The notes under the pieces were generated by a model. That model did not search any database and was not told the DNA's origin. It was given only the letters and a program-made list of their open reading frames with translations. 64,000 nucleotides of DNA from Bordetella petrii (GTDB lineage: Bacteria; Pseudomonadota; Gammaproteobacteria; Burkholderiales; Burkholderiaceae_B): contig WMBV01000014.1 in the NCBI GenBank assembly GCA_017745595.1, forward strand, positions 62,001-126,000, written 5' to 3'. The position numbers and the translations under genes were made by a program. Within the stretch, counting starts at the first letter, position 1. Every line of letters starts with the position of its first letter. Shown one piece after another: positions 32,429-40,550 of this stretch.

Positions 32429-32437
32429 AGGTAATCC

Positions 32438-33319
32438 ATGGACCGACCAACCGATTGCTCTTCATGCACCGATACAGAATTCAAGACCATCCGTGTGTTT
32501 CCCGTATCCGGGGCCGTGGGGGCCGAGATACTGGGCGTCGATCTTTCCCGCGCCCTGGATGACCAGACGCTCGAAGAAGTGGCCCGCGCCTACCATCGGT
32601 TCGGCGTGCTTTTTTTCCGGGACCAGCAGTTGTCGGACCTGGACCTGGCGCGCTTTGCCCAGTACTTCGGCGAATTGGCGGTCTTGCCGCCGCATCGCCA
32701 GCATCCGGGGTCGCTGCCCGAATTGCTGGTCATCGACAAGAAGCCCGAGACCAAGCTCGTCTTCGGATGGGAATGGCATTCGGACACCACGCACCTGGAA
32801 ATTCCGCCGCTGGGTTCGGTGCTTGCCGCGAAGCTGTTGCCGGCCGTCGGAGGCGACACGCTGTTCGCGAATCAGTACCTGGCTTATGACACGCTGTCGG
32901 ACGGAATGAAAAACATGCTGCATGGCATGAACGCGGTTCATTCCAATGGGCGCATCTTGTCTTCGCTCGAAGCGGACGACGTGCTGGCGCCGGGGCAAGG
33001 CGTGGGCGGCGCTAAAACGACGCTGTCCGCGGTGCACCCCGTCGTGCGCACGCATCCCGTCACGGGACGCAAGGCGCTGTTCGTCAACGAGATGCACACC
33101 GAGCGCTTCGAACACATGACAATCGCCGAAAGCGCGCCGCTATTGCGGTACCTGTACGACCATTCCACGCGTCCCGAATTCACCTGCCGTTTCCGGTGGG
33201 CGCCGGGCTCTGTCGCATTCTGGGACAACCGATGCCTGCAACACCTGGCGCTGGACGATTACCAGGGGCAACGGCGGCTCATGCACAGAGTCCAGATCCG
33301 AGGAACCAAGCCGGTTTAG
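32438..33319 (+). CDS. TauD/TfdA family alpha-ketoglutarate-dependent dioxygenase
   Basis: 293 residues. The iron ligands are recognised as His and Asp in WEWHSDTTHLEIPP (about residues 111-113) and the distal His in QHLALDDYQGQRRLMHRVQI (about residue 270), where the later Arg would bind 2-oxoglutarate. The N-terminus VFPVSGAVGAEILGVDLSRA is typical. It uses 2-oxoglutarate and oxygen to hydroxylate or cleave a substrate such as a sulfonate, phenoxyacid or carnitine-like compound. First gene of the operon with amidohydrolase and aldehyde dehydrogenase genes. Confidence 0.92.
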   Translation: MDRPTDCSSCTDTEFKTIRVFPVSGAVGAEILGVDLSRALDDQTLEEVARAYHRFGVLFFRDQQLSDLDLARFAQYFGELAVLPPHRQHPGSLPELLVIDKKPETKLVFGWEWHSDTTHLEIPPLGSVLAAKLLPAVGGDTLFANQYLAYDTLSDGMKNMLHGMNAVHSNGRILSSLEADDVLAPGQGVGGAKTTLSAVHPVVRTHPVTGRKALFVNEMHTERFEHMTIAESAPLLRYLYDHSTRPEFTCRFRWAPGSVAFWDNRCLQHLALDDYQGQRRLMHRVQIRGTKPV

Positions 33320-33346
33320 CGGCGCGTTCTTCGGCCTTGCAACCAT

Positions 33347-33373
33347 GACCTGCCCGCCCGTGCCGGGCAGGTC
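33347..33373 (+). terminator. Perfect 10-bp hairpin between dioxygenase and amidohydrolase genes
   Basis: GACCTGCCCG (33347-33356) and CGGGCAGGTC (33364-33373) are exact complements around a seven-base loop. No U-run follows and the stem ends right before the amidohydrolase Shine-Dalgarno (GGAG). It could attenuate expression or protect transcript ends. Confidence 0.35.
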
Positions 33374-33390
33374 GAGATGGAGTGCCAGCA

Positions 33391-34431
33391 ATGCCTGAAA
33401 TTCCGGAAGATGAACTACCCGTCATTCCGCACGTCGCTCGCGTCGCGGACGAGGCGACGCAAGACGAACCCGTCATCGAGCCCGACCGGCCCATCATCGA
33501 TCCGCACCATCATTTCTCGGAACACTGGGGCGGGTACTTTATCGACGATCTCTGGAAGGACATGCGGGCGGGCCACAACGTGGTGGCGACTGTTTACATT
33601 CAATGCGGGCATGCCTACAGAAAGACCGGCCCCGATCATCTACGGCCCGTGGGCGAGACGGAATATGTCTTGGCGCAGGCCGGCCTGATCGAGGCGGCGG
33701 CCGGCGCCGTGGCCGCGGGCATCGTGGGCTATGCCGACTTGACGCTGGGCGAGGCTGTCGACGACGTGCTGTCGGCGCATCTGGAAGCCGGGCGCGGCAG
33801 GTTTCGCGGCATCCGGCATTCCGGGGCGCGGCACAACGCCTTCAAGCATGGCGTACTGCCGCGCCCGCCGCTGGGTTTATATGGCACGGCCGAATTCCGC
33901 AAGGGTTACGCCAGGCTGGCGAAATACGGGCTTTCGTTCGATGCGTGGGTCTATCACACGCAGCTCGACGAGGTCGTCGAGCTGGCGCAGGCGTTTCCCG
34001 ATATTCCCCTGATTCTGGACCACGTGGGCGGTGTGCTGGGGGTCGGGCCCTATGCCCACGACCGCCCGGCCGCCTTTCGCGAGTGGCTGCCGGCCATGCA
34101 GCGCCTGGCGCGCTGCCCGAATGTTCGCGTCAAGCTGGGAGGCTTCGGCATCGCCACGTTCGGCGCCGATGCTTCGGAATCGGCGCGCGCCCCGGATTCC
34201 GAGGAACTGGCCAAGCTCTGGGCACCGTACATCGAACCCTGCATAGACGCTTTCGGCGCCGACCGCTGCATGTTCGAGAGCAACTTTCCCGTGGATCGCA
34301 GCATTGCCCGGTATGCCGTGCTGTGGAACGCATTCAAGCGCATTGCAGGGGCGGCCAGCTCTTCTGAGCGTGCCGCGCTTTTCTATGGAACGGCGGCGCA
34401 GACCTATCAATTGGAACCCCAAACGAGGTGA
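33391..34431 (+). CDS. Amidohydrolase family protein (amidohydrolase-2, lactonase/decarboxylase type)
   Basis: 346 residues. RPIIDPHHHFSEHWGGY holds the metal-binding HxH motif near residue 40; later LILDHVGGVLGVGPY and CMFESNFPVDRS supply the remaining conserved His and Asp-region residues. This is the branch with 2-pyrone-4,6-dicarboxylate lactonase and related hydrolases. The ATG at 33391 follows GGAG at 8 bases; a GTG at 33382 is in frame but has no ribosome site. Ends six bases before the aldehyde dehydrogenase ATG, so clearly co-transcribed. Substrate unknown. Confidence 0.87.
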   Translation: MPEIPEDELPVIPHVARVADEATQDEPVIEPDRPIIDPHHHFSEHWGGYFIDDLWKDMRAGHNVVATVYIQCGHAYRKTGPDHLRPVGETEYVLAQAGLIEAAAGAVAAGIVGYADLTLGEAVDDVLSAHLEAGRGRFRGIRHSGARHNAFKHGVLPRPPLGLYGTAEFRKGYARLAKYGLSFDAWVYHTQLDEVVELAQAFPDIPLILDHVGGVLGVGPYAHDRPAAFREWLPAMQRLARCPNVRVKLGGFGIATFGADASESARAPDSEELAKLWAPYIEPCIDAFGADRCMFESNFPVDRSIARYAVLWNAFKRIAGAASSSERAALFYGTAAQTYQLEPQTR

Positions 34432-34436
34432 CGACG

Positions 34437-35912
34437 ATGCGATCCTACGAGATGTTCATCGATGGAAACTGGACGTCTGGAATCGACCCACAGCGATTCG
34501 AGACCATCAACCCCTACACGCAGAAACCGTGGGCCACCATTGCGCAGGCCTCGCGCGAAGACGTGCGCACGGCGATCGCGGCGGCGCGGCGCGCCTTCGA
34601 TTCGCAATGGCGCCGCATGCCGGGTTTGAAGCGGGCCGCGCTGATGACGCGGCTGGCGGAGATCATCGAGCGCGAAGCGAAGGCGCTGGCGGTGATCGAA
34701 TCCACGGACAACGGCAAGGTGATCCGGGAAACCAGCGCCCAGATGATTTATGCGGCACGCGTGTTCAGGTACTTTGCGGGCCTGGCCGATAAGCTGCGCG
34801 GAAACACGATTCCGCTGGACCACCCCGATGTCTTCGACTTCACGGTGCGCGAGCCTTACGGGGTGGTGGGCCTGATCACGGCCTGGAATTCTCCGATCGC
34901 GCTCCTGGCCAACAAATTGCCGGCGGCCCTGGCCGCGGGCAACTGTGTCGTCATCAAGCCTTCCGAACATGCTTCCGCCAGCACGCTCGAATTCTGCAAG
35001 TATGTCGAACAAGCCGGCTTCCCGCCCGGCGTCATCAATGTCGTGACCGGCGATGCCCAGGTGGGAACGGCCCTGACCGAGCTCGACGGGGTGGACAAAA
35101 TCAGTTTCACCGGCAGCCCCGGCGTGGGGCGCCGTGTCGCGGCCGCCGCCGCTCAAAGGTTGGTTCCCGCCACGCTGGAACTCGGAGGGAAGTCGCCCAA
35201 TATCATTTTCGACGACGCCGACCTGAAGCGGGCCATTGTCGGCGCGTTGGCCGGGATTTTCGCCGCGACGGGGCAAACCTGCATCGCGGGATCCCGCCTG
35301 CTGGTGCAGCGATCCGTCTACGACACGGTGGTCGAGCAACTGGTCGAGCGCGCGAATCGCATCGTCATGGGCGACCCCCTGGAGGCCTCTACCGAAATGG
35401 GCACGGCCGCGAATCGCCCGCAATTCGACCGGATCATCGCGGCGATCGACGATGCGAAAGGGCAGGGCGCCAACGTCGCGGCGGGCGGCGGCGGCGCCAC
35501 CGACCCCCGGCTTAAAGGCGGGCTGTTTATACAGCCGACGATTTTCCGCGATGTGCGGCCCGAGATGGCCATCGCCCAAACCGAGATATTCGGACCGGTG
35601 CTGTCCGTGATCCCGTTCGATTCCGAGGACGAGGCCATCGCCATTGCCAACGGCACCAAGCTCGGGCTTGCATCGGGAGTCTGGACGCAAGATATCTCGC
35701 GGGCGCTGAGAATGATCCGCGCCATGGATTCCGGGGTGGTGTGGGTGAACACCTATCGAATGGTATCGGCGCAGGCGCCGTTCGGCGGCCGCAAAGAAAG
35801 CGGCTACGGAAAAGAGAGGGGCGACGAAGGGCTGCACGAATTCAGCGTGCTGAAGAACGTCATGATCGATTTTTCCGGAGAGGACCGCGATCCGTTCGCG
35901 GCGAAGACCTGA
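34437..35912 (+). CDS. Aldehyde dehydrogenase
   Basis: 491-residue NAD(P)-dependent dehydrogenase of standard length. The catalytic Glu is in ATLELGGKSPNIIFDDAD and the nucleophilic Cys in ATGQTCIAGSRLLV; FTGSPGVGRRVAAAAAQ is the coenzyme-binding turn. Start 34437 was preferred to the GTG at 34428 because it has GAGGTGA before it. Preceded closely by the amidohydrolase and followed after 46 bases by a dehydrogenase gene. Likely oxidises an aldehyde released by the dioxygenase or by later steps. Confidence 0.94.
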   Translation: MRSYEMFIDGNWTSGIDPQRFETINPYTQKPWATIAQASREDVRTAIAAARRAFDSQWRRMPGLKRAALMTRLAEIIEREAKALAVIESTDNGKVIRETSAQMIYAARVFRYFAGLADKLRGNTIPLDHPDVFDFTVREPYGVVGLITAWNSPIALLANKLPAALAAGNCVVIKPSEHASASTLEFCKYVEQAGFPPGVINVVTGDAQVGTALTELDGVDKISFTGSPGVGRRVAAAAAQRLVPATLELGGKSPNIIFDDADLKRAIVGALAGIFAATGQTCIAGSRLLVQRSVYDTVVEQLVERANRIVMGDPLEASTEMGTAANRPQFDRIIAAIDDAKGQGANVAAGGGGATDPRLKGGLFIQPTIFRDVRPEMAIAQTEIFGPVLSVIPFDSEDEAIAIANGTKLGLASGVWTQDISRALRMIRAMDSGVVWVNTYRMVSAQAPFGGRKESGYGKERGDEGLHEFSVLKNVMIDFSGEDRDPFAAKT

Positions 35913-35958
35913 CCCCGCCGACACCATGGCGTAAGTAAGAACGACATAGGAGCACATC

Positions 35959-36852
35959 ATGAAGAAGCAGCTTGGATTTGTGGGAATCGGCCAGATGGGG
36001 GGCGCCATGGCGGCGCACCTGACACGCTCCGGCTTTGCCGTGACGGGTTATGACCCCAGCGAGCAGAGCCGGAACCTCGCCGCCCGCGATGGCGTCGCGA
36101 CCGTCGACAATTTGCGCGACGCGGTCCACGGGAAAGATGCCGTCTTGACCAGTTTGCCGAATTCGGCGATTGCACTGGACGCGTGGCTGGGGGACGAGGG
36201 CATTCTGGCGCATATGGCCGAGGGCGCCGTGGGCATTGAATTGAGCTCGATCGATCCCGACACCATGTGCCGGATTGCCCAGGAAGCAGAGCGCAAGGGC
36301 GTGCGCATGGTCGATGCGCCGGTCAGCGGGGGGCCGGTGGAGTCGGCGGCCGGCCAGCTCGTGCTGATGACCGGCGGCAAGCAAGAAGACATCGACGCGG
36401 TCGCGGATATTCTGGATGCCCTGTGCAGTTCGCGCCACGCGACCGGCCCGGTGGGTACCGGCAAAACCGTCAAGCTGGTCAACAACATGATGTCGATGGG
36501 CAATATCGTGGTGGCCGCGGAAGCATTCGCCCTGGGAACGGCCGCGGGCGTCGAGCCCGATACATTATTCAAGGTGCTCTCGCAAAGCGGGGGCCGGTCT
36601 CATCACTTCCTGAAGCGCTTTCCCAAGGCGATCGCGGGCGATTACTCGCCCGGGTTCAAGATCGAATTGGGGGAAAAAGATGTTGCGCTGGGCATCGAGA
36701 TGGGGCGCAAGCTGATGCAACCCACGCCCGCGGCATCGATGGTCAGGGAAATGATTTCGGTCGGCATGTCCGGCGGACGCAAGGGGCAGGATATCGTCGC
36801 CATGCTGGACTACTACCTTAGCCTTGGGCAGCCCGCAAAGGAAAAAGCCTGA
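35959..36852 (+). CDS. NAD(P)-dependent oxidoreductase, 3-hydroxyisobutyrate dehydrogenase family
   Basis: 297 residues. GFVGIGQMGGAMAAHLTRSG is the N-terminal Rossmann motif, DAPVSGGPVESAAGQLVLMT the substrate-binding segment and GKTVKLVNNMMSMGN carries the catalytic Lys. Family members oxidise beta-hydroxyacids such as 3-hydroxyisobutyrate, tartronate semialdehyde or gamma-hydroxybutyrate. Good AGGAG-type ribosome site. It follows the aldehyde dehydrogenase by 46 bases and precedes the MmgE/PrpD gene by 30. Alcohol-to-aldehyde oxidation before the aldehyde dehydrogenase would be logical. Confidence 0.92.
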   Translation: MKKQLGFVGIGQMGGAMAAHLTRSGFAVTGYDPSEQSRNLAARDGVATVDNLRDAVHGKDAVLTSLPNSAIALDAWLGDEGILAHMAEGAVGIELSSIDPDTMCRIAQEAERKGVRMVDAPVSGGPVESAAGQLVLMTGGKQEDIDAVADILDALCSSRHATGPVGTGKTVKLVNNMMSMGNIVVAAEAFALGTAAGVEPDTLFKVLSQSGGRSHHFLKRFPKAIAGDYSPGFKIELGEKDVALGIEMGRKLMQPTPAASMVREMISVGMSGGRKGQDIVAMLDYYLSLGQPAKEKA

Positions 36853-36882
36853 GCCCGGGCGCTTGGCGCCGAAGGACGCAGC

Positions 36883-38265
36883 GTGACCACCGCCAGACCG
36901 CACCGCTTTGCCGCCCGTCTCGCCCGGCTGGCGGGCGAGACCTACCACGGCCCGTACTCGGCACAGGCGGAACGGGCCGCCGTCAACGCAATCGCCGATA
37001 CCCTCGGCGTGGCCTTGGCGGGCAGCCGGCAGCCATGTGTCGATATTCTGGTCGATACCCTGGGGGCCAGTGGCGATTCGCGGGGCAGCCTGATCTGGGG
37101 CTCCGCAAAACGAACCAGCGCCCTGGATGCGGCATTGGTAAACGGAACCGCGTCGCACGCGCTGGACTACGATGATGTGTGCGCCGTTTTCGGGGGCCAT
37201 CATTCCGCGCCCTTGGTCGCGCCGCTGTTGGCACTGAGCGAACAGCGCGACGTTTCCGGCGATTGCCTGCTTCGGGCCTACATGACGGGCGTGGAAATCG
37301 AAGTCCGGCTGGCCCGTGCGCTGCACCCCGTGCATTACGACAAGGGCTGGCATCCCACCTCGACGATCGGGGTATTTGGCGCGGCTTCCGCGGCCGCGTG
37401 TCTTTTGGGGCTCGATGAGGCGCGGCTGGCTACGGCCTTGTCGATTGCCGCGTCGATGTCATCGGGCATCAAAGCCAATTTCGGCAGCATGACCAAGCCG
37501 TTCCATGTCGGCTGGTGCGCCCGGTCCGGATTGCTGGCGGTATTGCTAGCCGAAGGCGGCTACGATGCCGGGCAATGCGCGCTCGAAGACAAGCAGGGAT
37601 TCTTCGATGTCTATAACGGGTCGGGCAAGTATGCGCTCGAGAAGGTATTCGATACGGAATCACAGCAGCTGGAGATAGAAGGCGTATCCATCGGCGTCAA
37701 GCAGTTTCCGTGTTGCGCGAGCACCCATGCGGCGATTACCGCGGCACTGCAGGTGCTGGCGCACGCCAAACCCGGGCTCGACGAAATAGAGCACATAGCC
37801 ATTCTTCCGAACGGCAATCGCCTGGCGCATACCAACAAGCCCTTTCCGCGGACGGGCCTGGAAGCAAAATTCAGCGTTCAATATGTCGTGGCGCGCGCAC
37901 TGGTCAGCGGCACGGTGCGGCTCGACCACTTTTCCGACGACCGCGTACGCGAGCCGGCGATTCAACAGCTGTTGAATAAGATCCAGGCGGAACCCCATCC
38001 CGACATGCCGCTTGCCGGCGACAATCTCTGGGGCGCCGAGGTCATTGTCCGGCTTAAATCCGGCCAGGCCCTATCCAAGCGGGTGGCAAATCTACCTTGC
38101 CGCGATGGCAACTATCCGATGACCGCCGATGAGCGCTGGAACAAATTCGAAGACTGCGCAGGTACAAGATTGTCGCCCGCCGCCGCCAGGGCGCTGTACG
38201 ACGAAATAAACGGGCTGGCCTCTTTGACGAATGTCGCGGCCATTGTTCGCTTGATGAAGGCCTAG
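36883..38265 (+). CDS. MmgE/PrpD family protein
   Basis: 460 residues, normal for this family of 2-methylcitrate dehydratase-like enzymes and cis-aconitate decarboxylases. Visible motifs are LVNGTASHALDYDDVCAVFG near residue 85, GVEIEVRLARALHP and FKGMSKP-like KANFGSMTKPFHVGWCARSG. Starts with GTG at 36883 with weak ribosome site. Catalysis usually involves an Asp in HALDYDD and a Lys/His in the GSMTKPFHVG loop, both present. Probably dehydrates or isomerises a branched hydroxyacid. Last forward gene before the convergent Bug gene. Confidence 0.9.
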   Translation: MTTARPHRFAARLARLAGETYHGPYSAQAERAAVNAIADTLGVALAGSRQPCVDILVDTLGASGDSRGSLIWGSAKRTSALDAALVNGTASHALDYDDVCAVFGGHHSAPLVAPLLALSEQRDVSGDCLLRAYMTGVEIEVRLARALHPVHYDKGWHPTSTIGVFGAASAAACLLGLDEARLATALSIAASMSSGIKANFGSMTKPFHVGWCARSGLLAVLLAEGGYDAGQCALEDKQGFFDVYNGSGKYALEKVFDTESQQLEIEGVSIGVKQFPCCASTHAAITAALQVLAHAKPGLDEIEHIAILPNGNRLAHTNKPFPRTGLEAKFSVQYVVARALVSGTVRLDHFSDDRVREPAIQQLLNKIQAEPHPDMPLAGDNLWGAEVIVRLKSGQALSKRVANLPCRDGNYPMTADERWNKFEDCAGTRLSPAAARALYDEINGLASLTNVAAIVRLMKA

Positions 38266-38316
38266 CCGGGCGGCCGCCGCGCCGGCCCCCGGGAATCTCG
38301 CTACGCCGGGGCTGCG

Positions 38317-39306
38317 TCAATCGGGTTTCAAGCCCAGTCCGTCGGCCATGTCGCCCACTTTTGCGATCTGGGACTTTACGAAGCCGGCGAATTCTTGCGG
38401 GCTTTCGGATACGTCGGGAACATAACCGCCGTTTTGCAGCAACTTGCGGGCCTGCGGATCGTTCTGGACGATGCCGGTAATTTCCCGGTAAAGGCGGTCC
38501 ATGACGGCTGGGGGCGTGTTCTTGGGCGCGAAAAGCCCGTACCAGCCCATGAAGTCTATCGTCGGGAAGCCTTGCTCTTGCATAGTGGGAACATCGGGCA
38601 CGATCGGGCTTCTTTCGTCGCTCATGATGGCGAGCATGTTGAGTTTTCCCGCTTTCACCAGATTCATCACCGGCGCGCTTGCGTCGAATGTGACCTGCAC
38701 AAACCCGCCGAGCAGGTCCTGCTGCATAGGCGCACTGCCCTGGTAGGGCACATGCGAGATATTCAGGCCGAACTTCTCGTTGAACATGGCGCCGACGATG
38801 TGGCCGCCGCTGCCGTTGCCCGCAGAGCCGTAATTGAGCTTGCCCGGTTCTTTCTTGGCCAGGGCGATCAGTTCCTTCAATGAATGGACCGGGACGGCGT
38901 TGTTTACCGTTACGCCCATCGGTGACGACGCTATTCTGGTGATCGGGGCGAAGTCGGTCGCGTAGTCGAAATCCAGATTGGGAAAAAGCGATGGGTTGAC
39001 CGTGTAGGCATGGTAGGCAAGAAGCAGCGTATAGCCGTCGGGTTCCGCGTCGGCCACATATTTGGCCGCAATGTTGCCGCTGGCTCCGGGCCGGTAATCG
39101 AATACGACGGGCTTGCCCAGGCGGGCCCCCAATTGGGGGGCGATGGTGCGCATGATGCTGTCCGCGCCGCCGCCGGGAGGCGCGGGAATAACGACTTGTA
39201 TGGGCCGGTCCGGATAGCCTTCGGCATAGGCGATAGCGGGATTCGCGAGCACGGCCGCCCAGGTGGCGACCGCCGCGACGCAGCCGAGTAAAGCGGGGAT
39301 TTGCAT
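38317..39306 (-). CDS. Bug family (TctC-like) periplasmic substrate-binding protein
   Basis: 329 residues. The start 39306 follows GGAGACAAGAAC and a signal peptide is evident (CVAAVATWAAVLANPAIAYA). The signature YPDRPIQVVIPAPPGGGADS is followed by IMRTIAPQLGARLG and PGASGNIAAKYVADAEPDGY. No TctA/B genes are next to it. It reads toward the end of the MmgE/PrpD gene. Its promoter carries the palindrome at 39323, which is also found before the CaiB gene at 40551. Confidence 0.92.
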   Translation of the reverse strand: MQIPALLGCVAAVATWAAVLANPAIAYAEGYPDRPIQVVIPAPPGGGADSIMRTIAPQLGARLGKPVVFDYRPGASGNIAAKYVADAEPDGYTLLLAYHAYTVNPSLFPNLDFDYATDFAPITRIASSPMGVTVNNAVPVHSLKELIALAKKEPGKLNYGSAGNGSGGHIVGAMFNEKFGLNISHVPYQGSAPMQQDLLGGFVQVTFDASAPVMNLVKAGKLNMLAIMSDERSPIVPDVPTMQEQGFPTIDFMGWYGLFAPKNTPPAVMDRLYREITGIVQNDPQARKLLQNGGYVPDVSESPQEFAGFVKSQIAKVGDMADGLGLKPD

Positions 39307-39322
39307 GTTCTTGTCTCCACCT

Positions 39323-39337
39323 AATGGTCTGTCCATT
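39323..39337. promoter_or_regulatory. Operator before the Bug gene (AATGG-N5-CCATT)
   Basis: AATGGTCTGTCCATT is a 15-base inverted repeat 17 bases upstream of the Bug ATG. Read on the minus strand it is AATGGACAGACCATT. A second copy with the same half-sites is at 40503, and both keep AATGGAC and ACCATT. Likely bound by one regulator, perhaps the IclR protein at 31565. Confidence 0.55.
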
Positions 39338-39431
39338 CTAAGATTCTTAAAAATGACCGATAGTCGTAGAAACCCTGATGCACCGGAACGGCATCCGCTG
39401 GCCGCGCTACGGACGCAGGTCGGCATCGCCG

Positions 39432-40415
39432 TCAGGGATTTTCCAGGACGACTTTGCCGGTTATCTGGCGATTGGTAATGCTGCGCATGGCGTCGCTGGC
39501 TTGTGCCAGGGGATAGCGCGCGGACACGACCGGGCGCAGCAGGCCCTGTTCGCACCAGGCAAGTATCTGGTCGAAGTTCTGGCGGGCCTCGTGCCACCAG
39601 CCGTCTCGCCAGACGTCGTGGCGCACGCCCACCAGGTCGAAGCCCTTGACCAATGGCATATTGACCGCCAGGGTGGGAATGCGCCCGGCGGTAAAGCCGA
39701 TGACCAGATATCTTCCCATCCATCCGATGGCGCGTATGGCCTCGTCGAAGATATCGCCTCCTACCGGGTCGTAAACCACGTCCGCGCCCTTGCCCGCGGT
39801 AAGCGCCTTGACCTGCTCTCTCCAGTTTGGCCGCGTGTAATCGACGGCATGATCGGCCCCGTTCTTCAGGGCGATCTCCCGCTTGGCCGGGGTGCTTGCC
39901 GCCGCGATCACTCGGGCTCCCATTGCCTTGCCCAGTTGGACCGTCGCCAATCCGACGCCGCCGGCGGCGCCCAGTACCAAAAGGGTTTCGCCCTGCTGCA
40001 GCCTGGCGCGCTGGCGCAGGGCGTAAAGAGAGGTTCCATACACGACGGGAATGGCCGCCGCGTCCACGAACGATAACGAGGGCGGCAACGCGAAAACGCG
40101 CTCCTGCGCGAGCACGATTTCTTCGGCGTACCCGCCGCCTGCGCTGGTTCCTACCCCCATTACCGGATCGCCGACACTGAAACCCGCGACATCGGGCGCG
40201 GTTTCCACCACCAGGCCGCCCGTTTCGCTTCCAGGAATCCAGGGCAGGGCGGGTTTCAGTTGGTATTTGCCTTCGACCTTGAGCGAATCCGGAAAATTGA
40301 CGCCAGCGGCTTTGACGGCAATCCGGATTTCACCGCTCGCGAGCGGGCGAGCGGGAAGATCCTGGAGTTGCAGGTTTTCGACCGGGCCGAACTCGGCGCA
40401 AACGATGGCTTTCAT
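39432..40415 (-). CDS. NADPH:quinone oxidoreductase-like protein (MDR family)
   Basis: 327 residues. It resembles the gene at 14175 (MKAIVCAEFGPVENLQLQDL, LVLGAAGGVGLATVQLGKA, GFTAGRIPTLAVNMPLVKG). Start 40415 was chosen to match the family opening MKAIV; the frame extends to 40466 but without a ribosome site. It diverges from the CoA-transferase at 40551 over a gap that contains the palindrome at 40503. Probably an enoyl-CoA or quinone reductase in this catabolic unit; substrate unknown. Confidence 0.85.
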   Translation of the reverse strand: MKAIVCAEFGPVENLQLQDLPARPLASGEIRIAVKAAGVNFPDSLKVEGKYQLKPALPWIPGSETGGLVVETAPDVAGFSVGDPVMGVGTSAGGGYAEEIVLAQERVFALPPSLSFVDAAAIPVVYGTSLYALRQRARLQQGETLLVLGAAGGVGLATVQLGKAMGARVIAAASTPAKREIALKNGADHAVDYTRPNWREQVKALTAGKGADVVYDPVGGDIFDEAIRAIGWMGRYLVIGFTAGRIPTLAVNMPLVKGFDLVGVRHDVWRDGWWHEARQNFDQILAWCEQGLLRPVVSARYPLAQASDAMRSITNRQITGKVVLENP

Positions 40416-40502
40416 GGCTTGGGTGCGGGTCTCGAGGGTGTGGGACAGAGCGCGCGGAACGATCATCGCCCCGGCCTGGGTGTGTGTTTGGTATAAATAT
40501 AC

Positions 40503-40517
40503 AATGGTAAGTCCATT
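40503..40517. promoter_or_regulatory. Operator in divergent promoter of oxidoreductase and CaiB genes
   Basis: AATGGTAAGTCCATT has the same AATGG-N5-CCATT symmetry as the site at 39323 (minus strand AATGGACTTACCATT). It lies 34 bases before the CaiB gene. The TATAAATATACAATGG stretch just upstream may supply -10 elements for both directions. Confidence 0.55.
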
Positions 40518-40550
40518 ATGTGTTCAACCACTACGCAGGAGTCCCACGCC

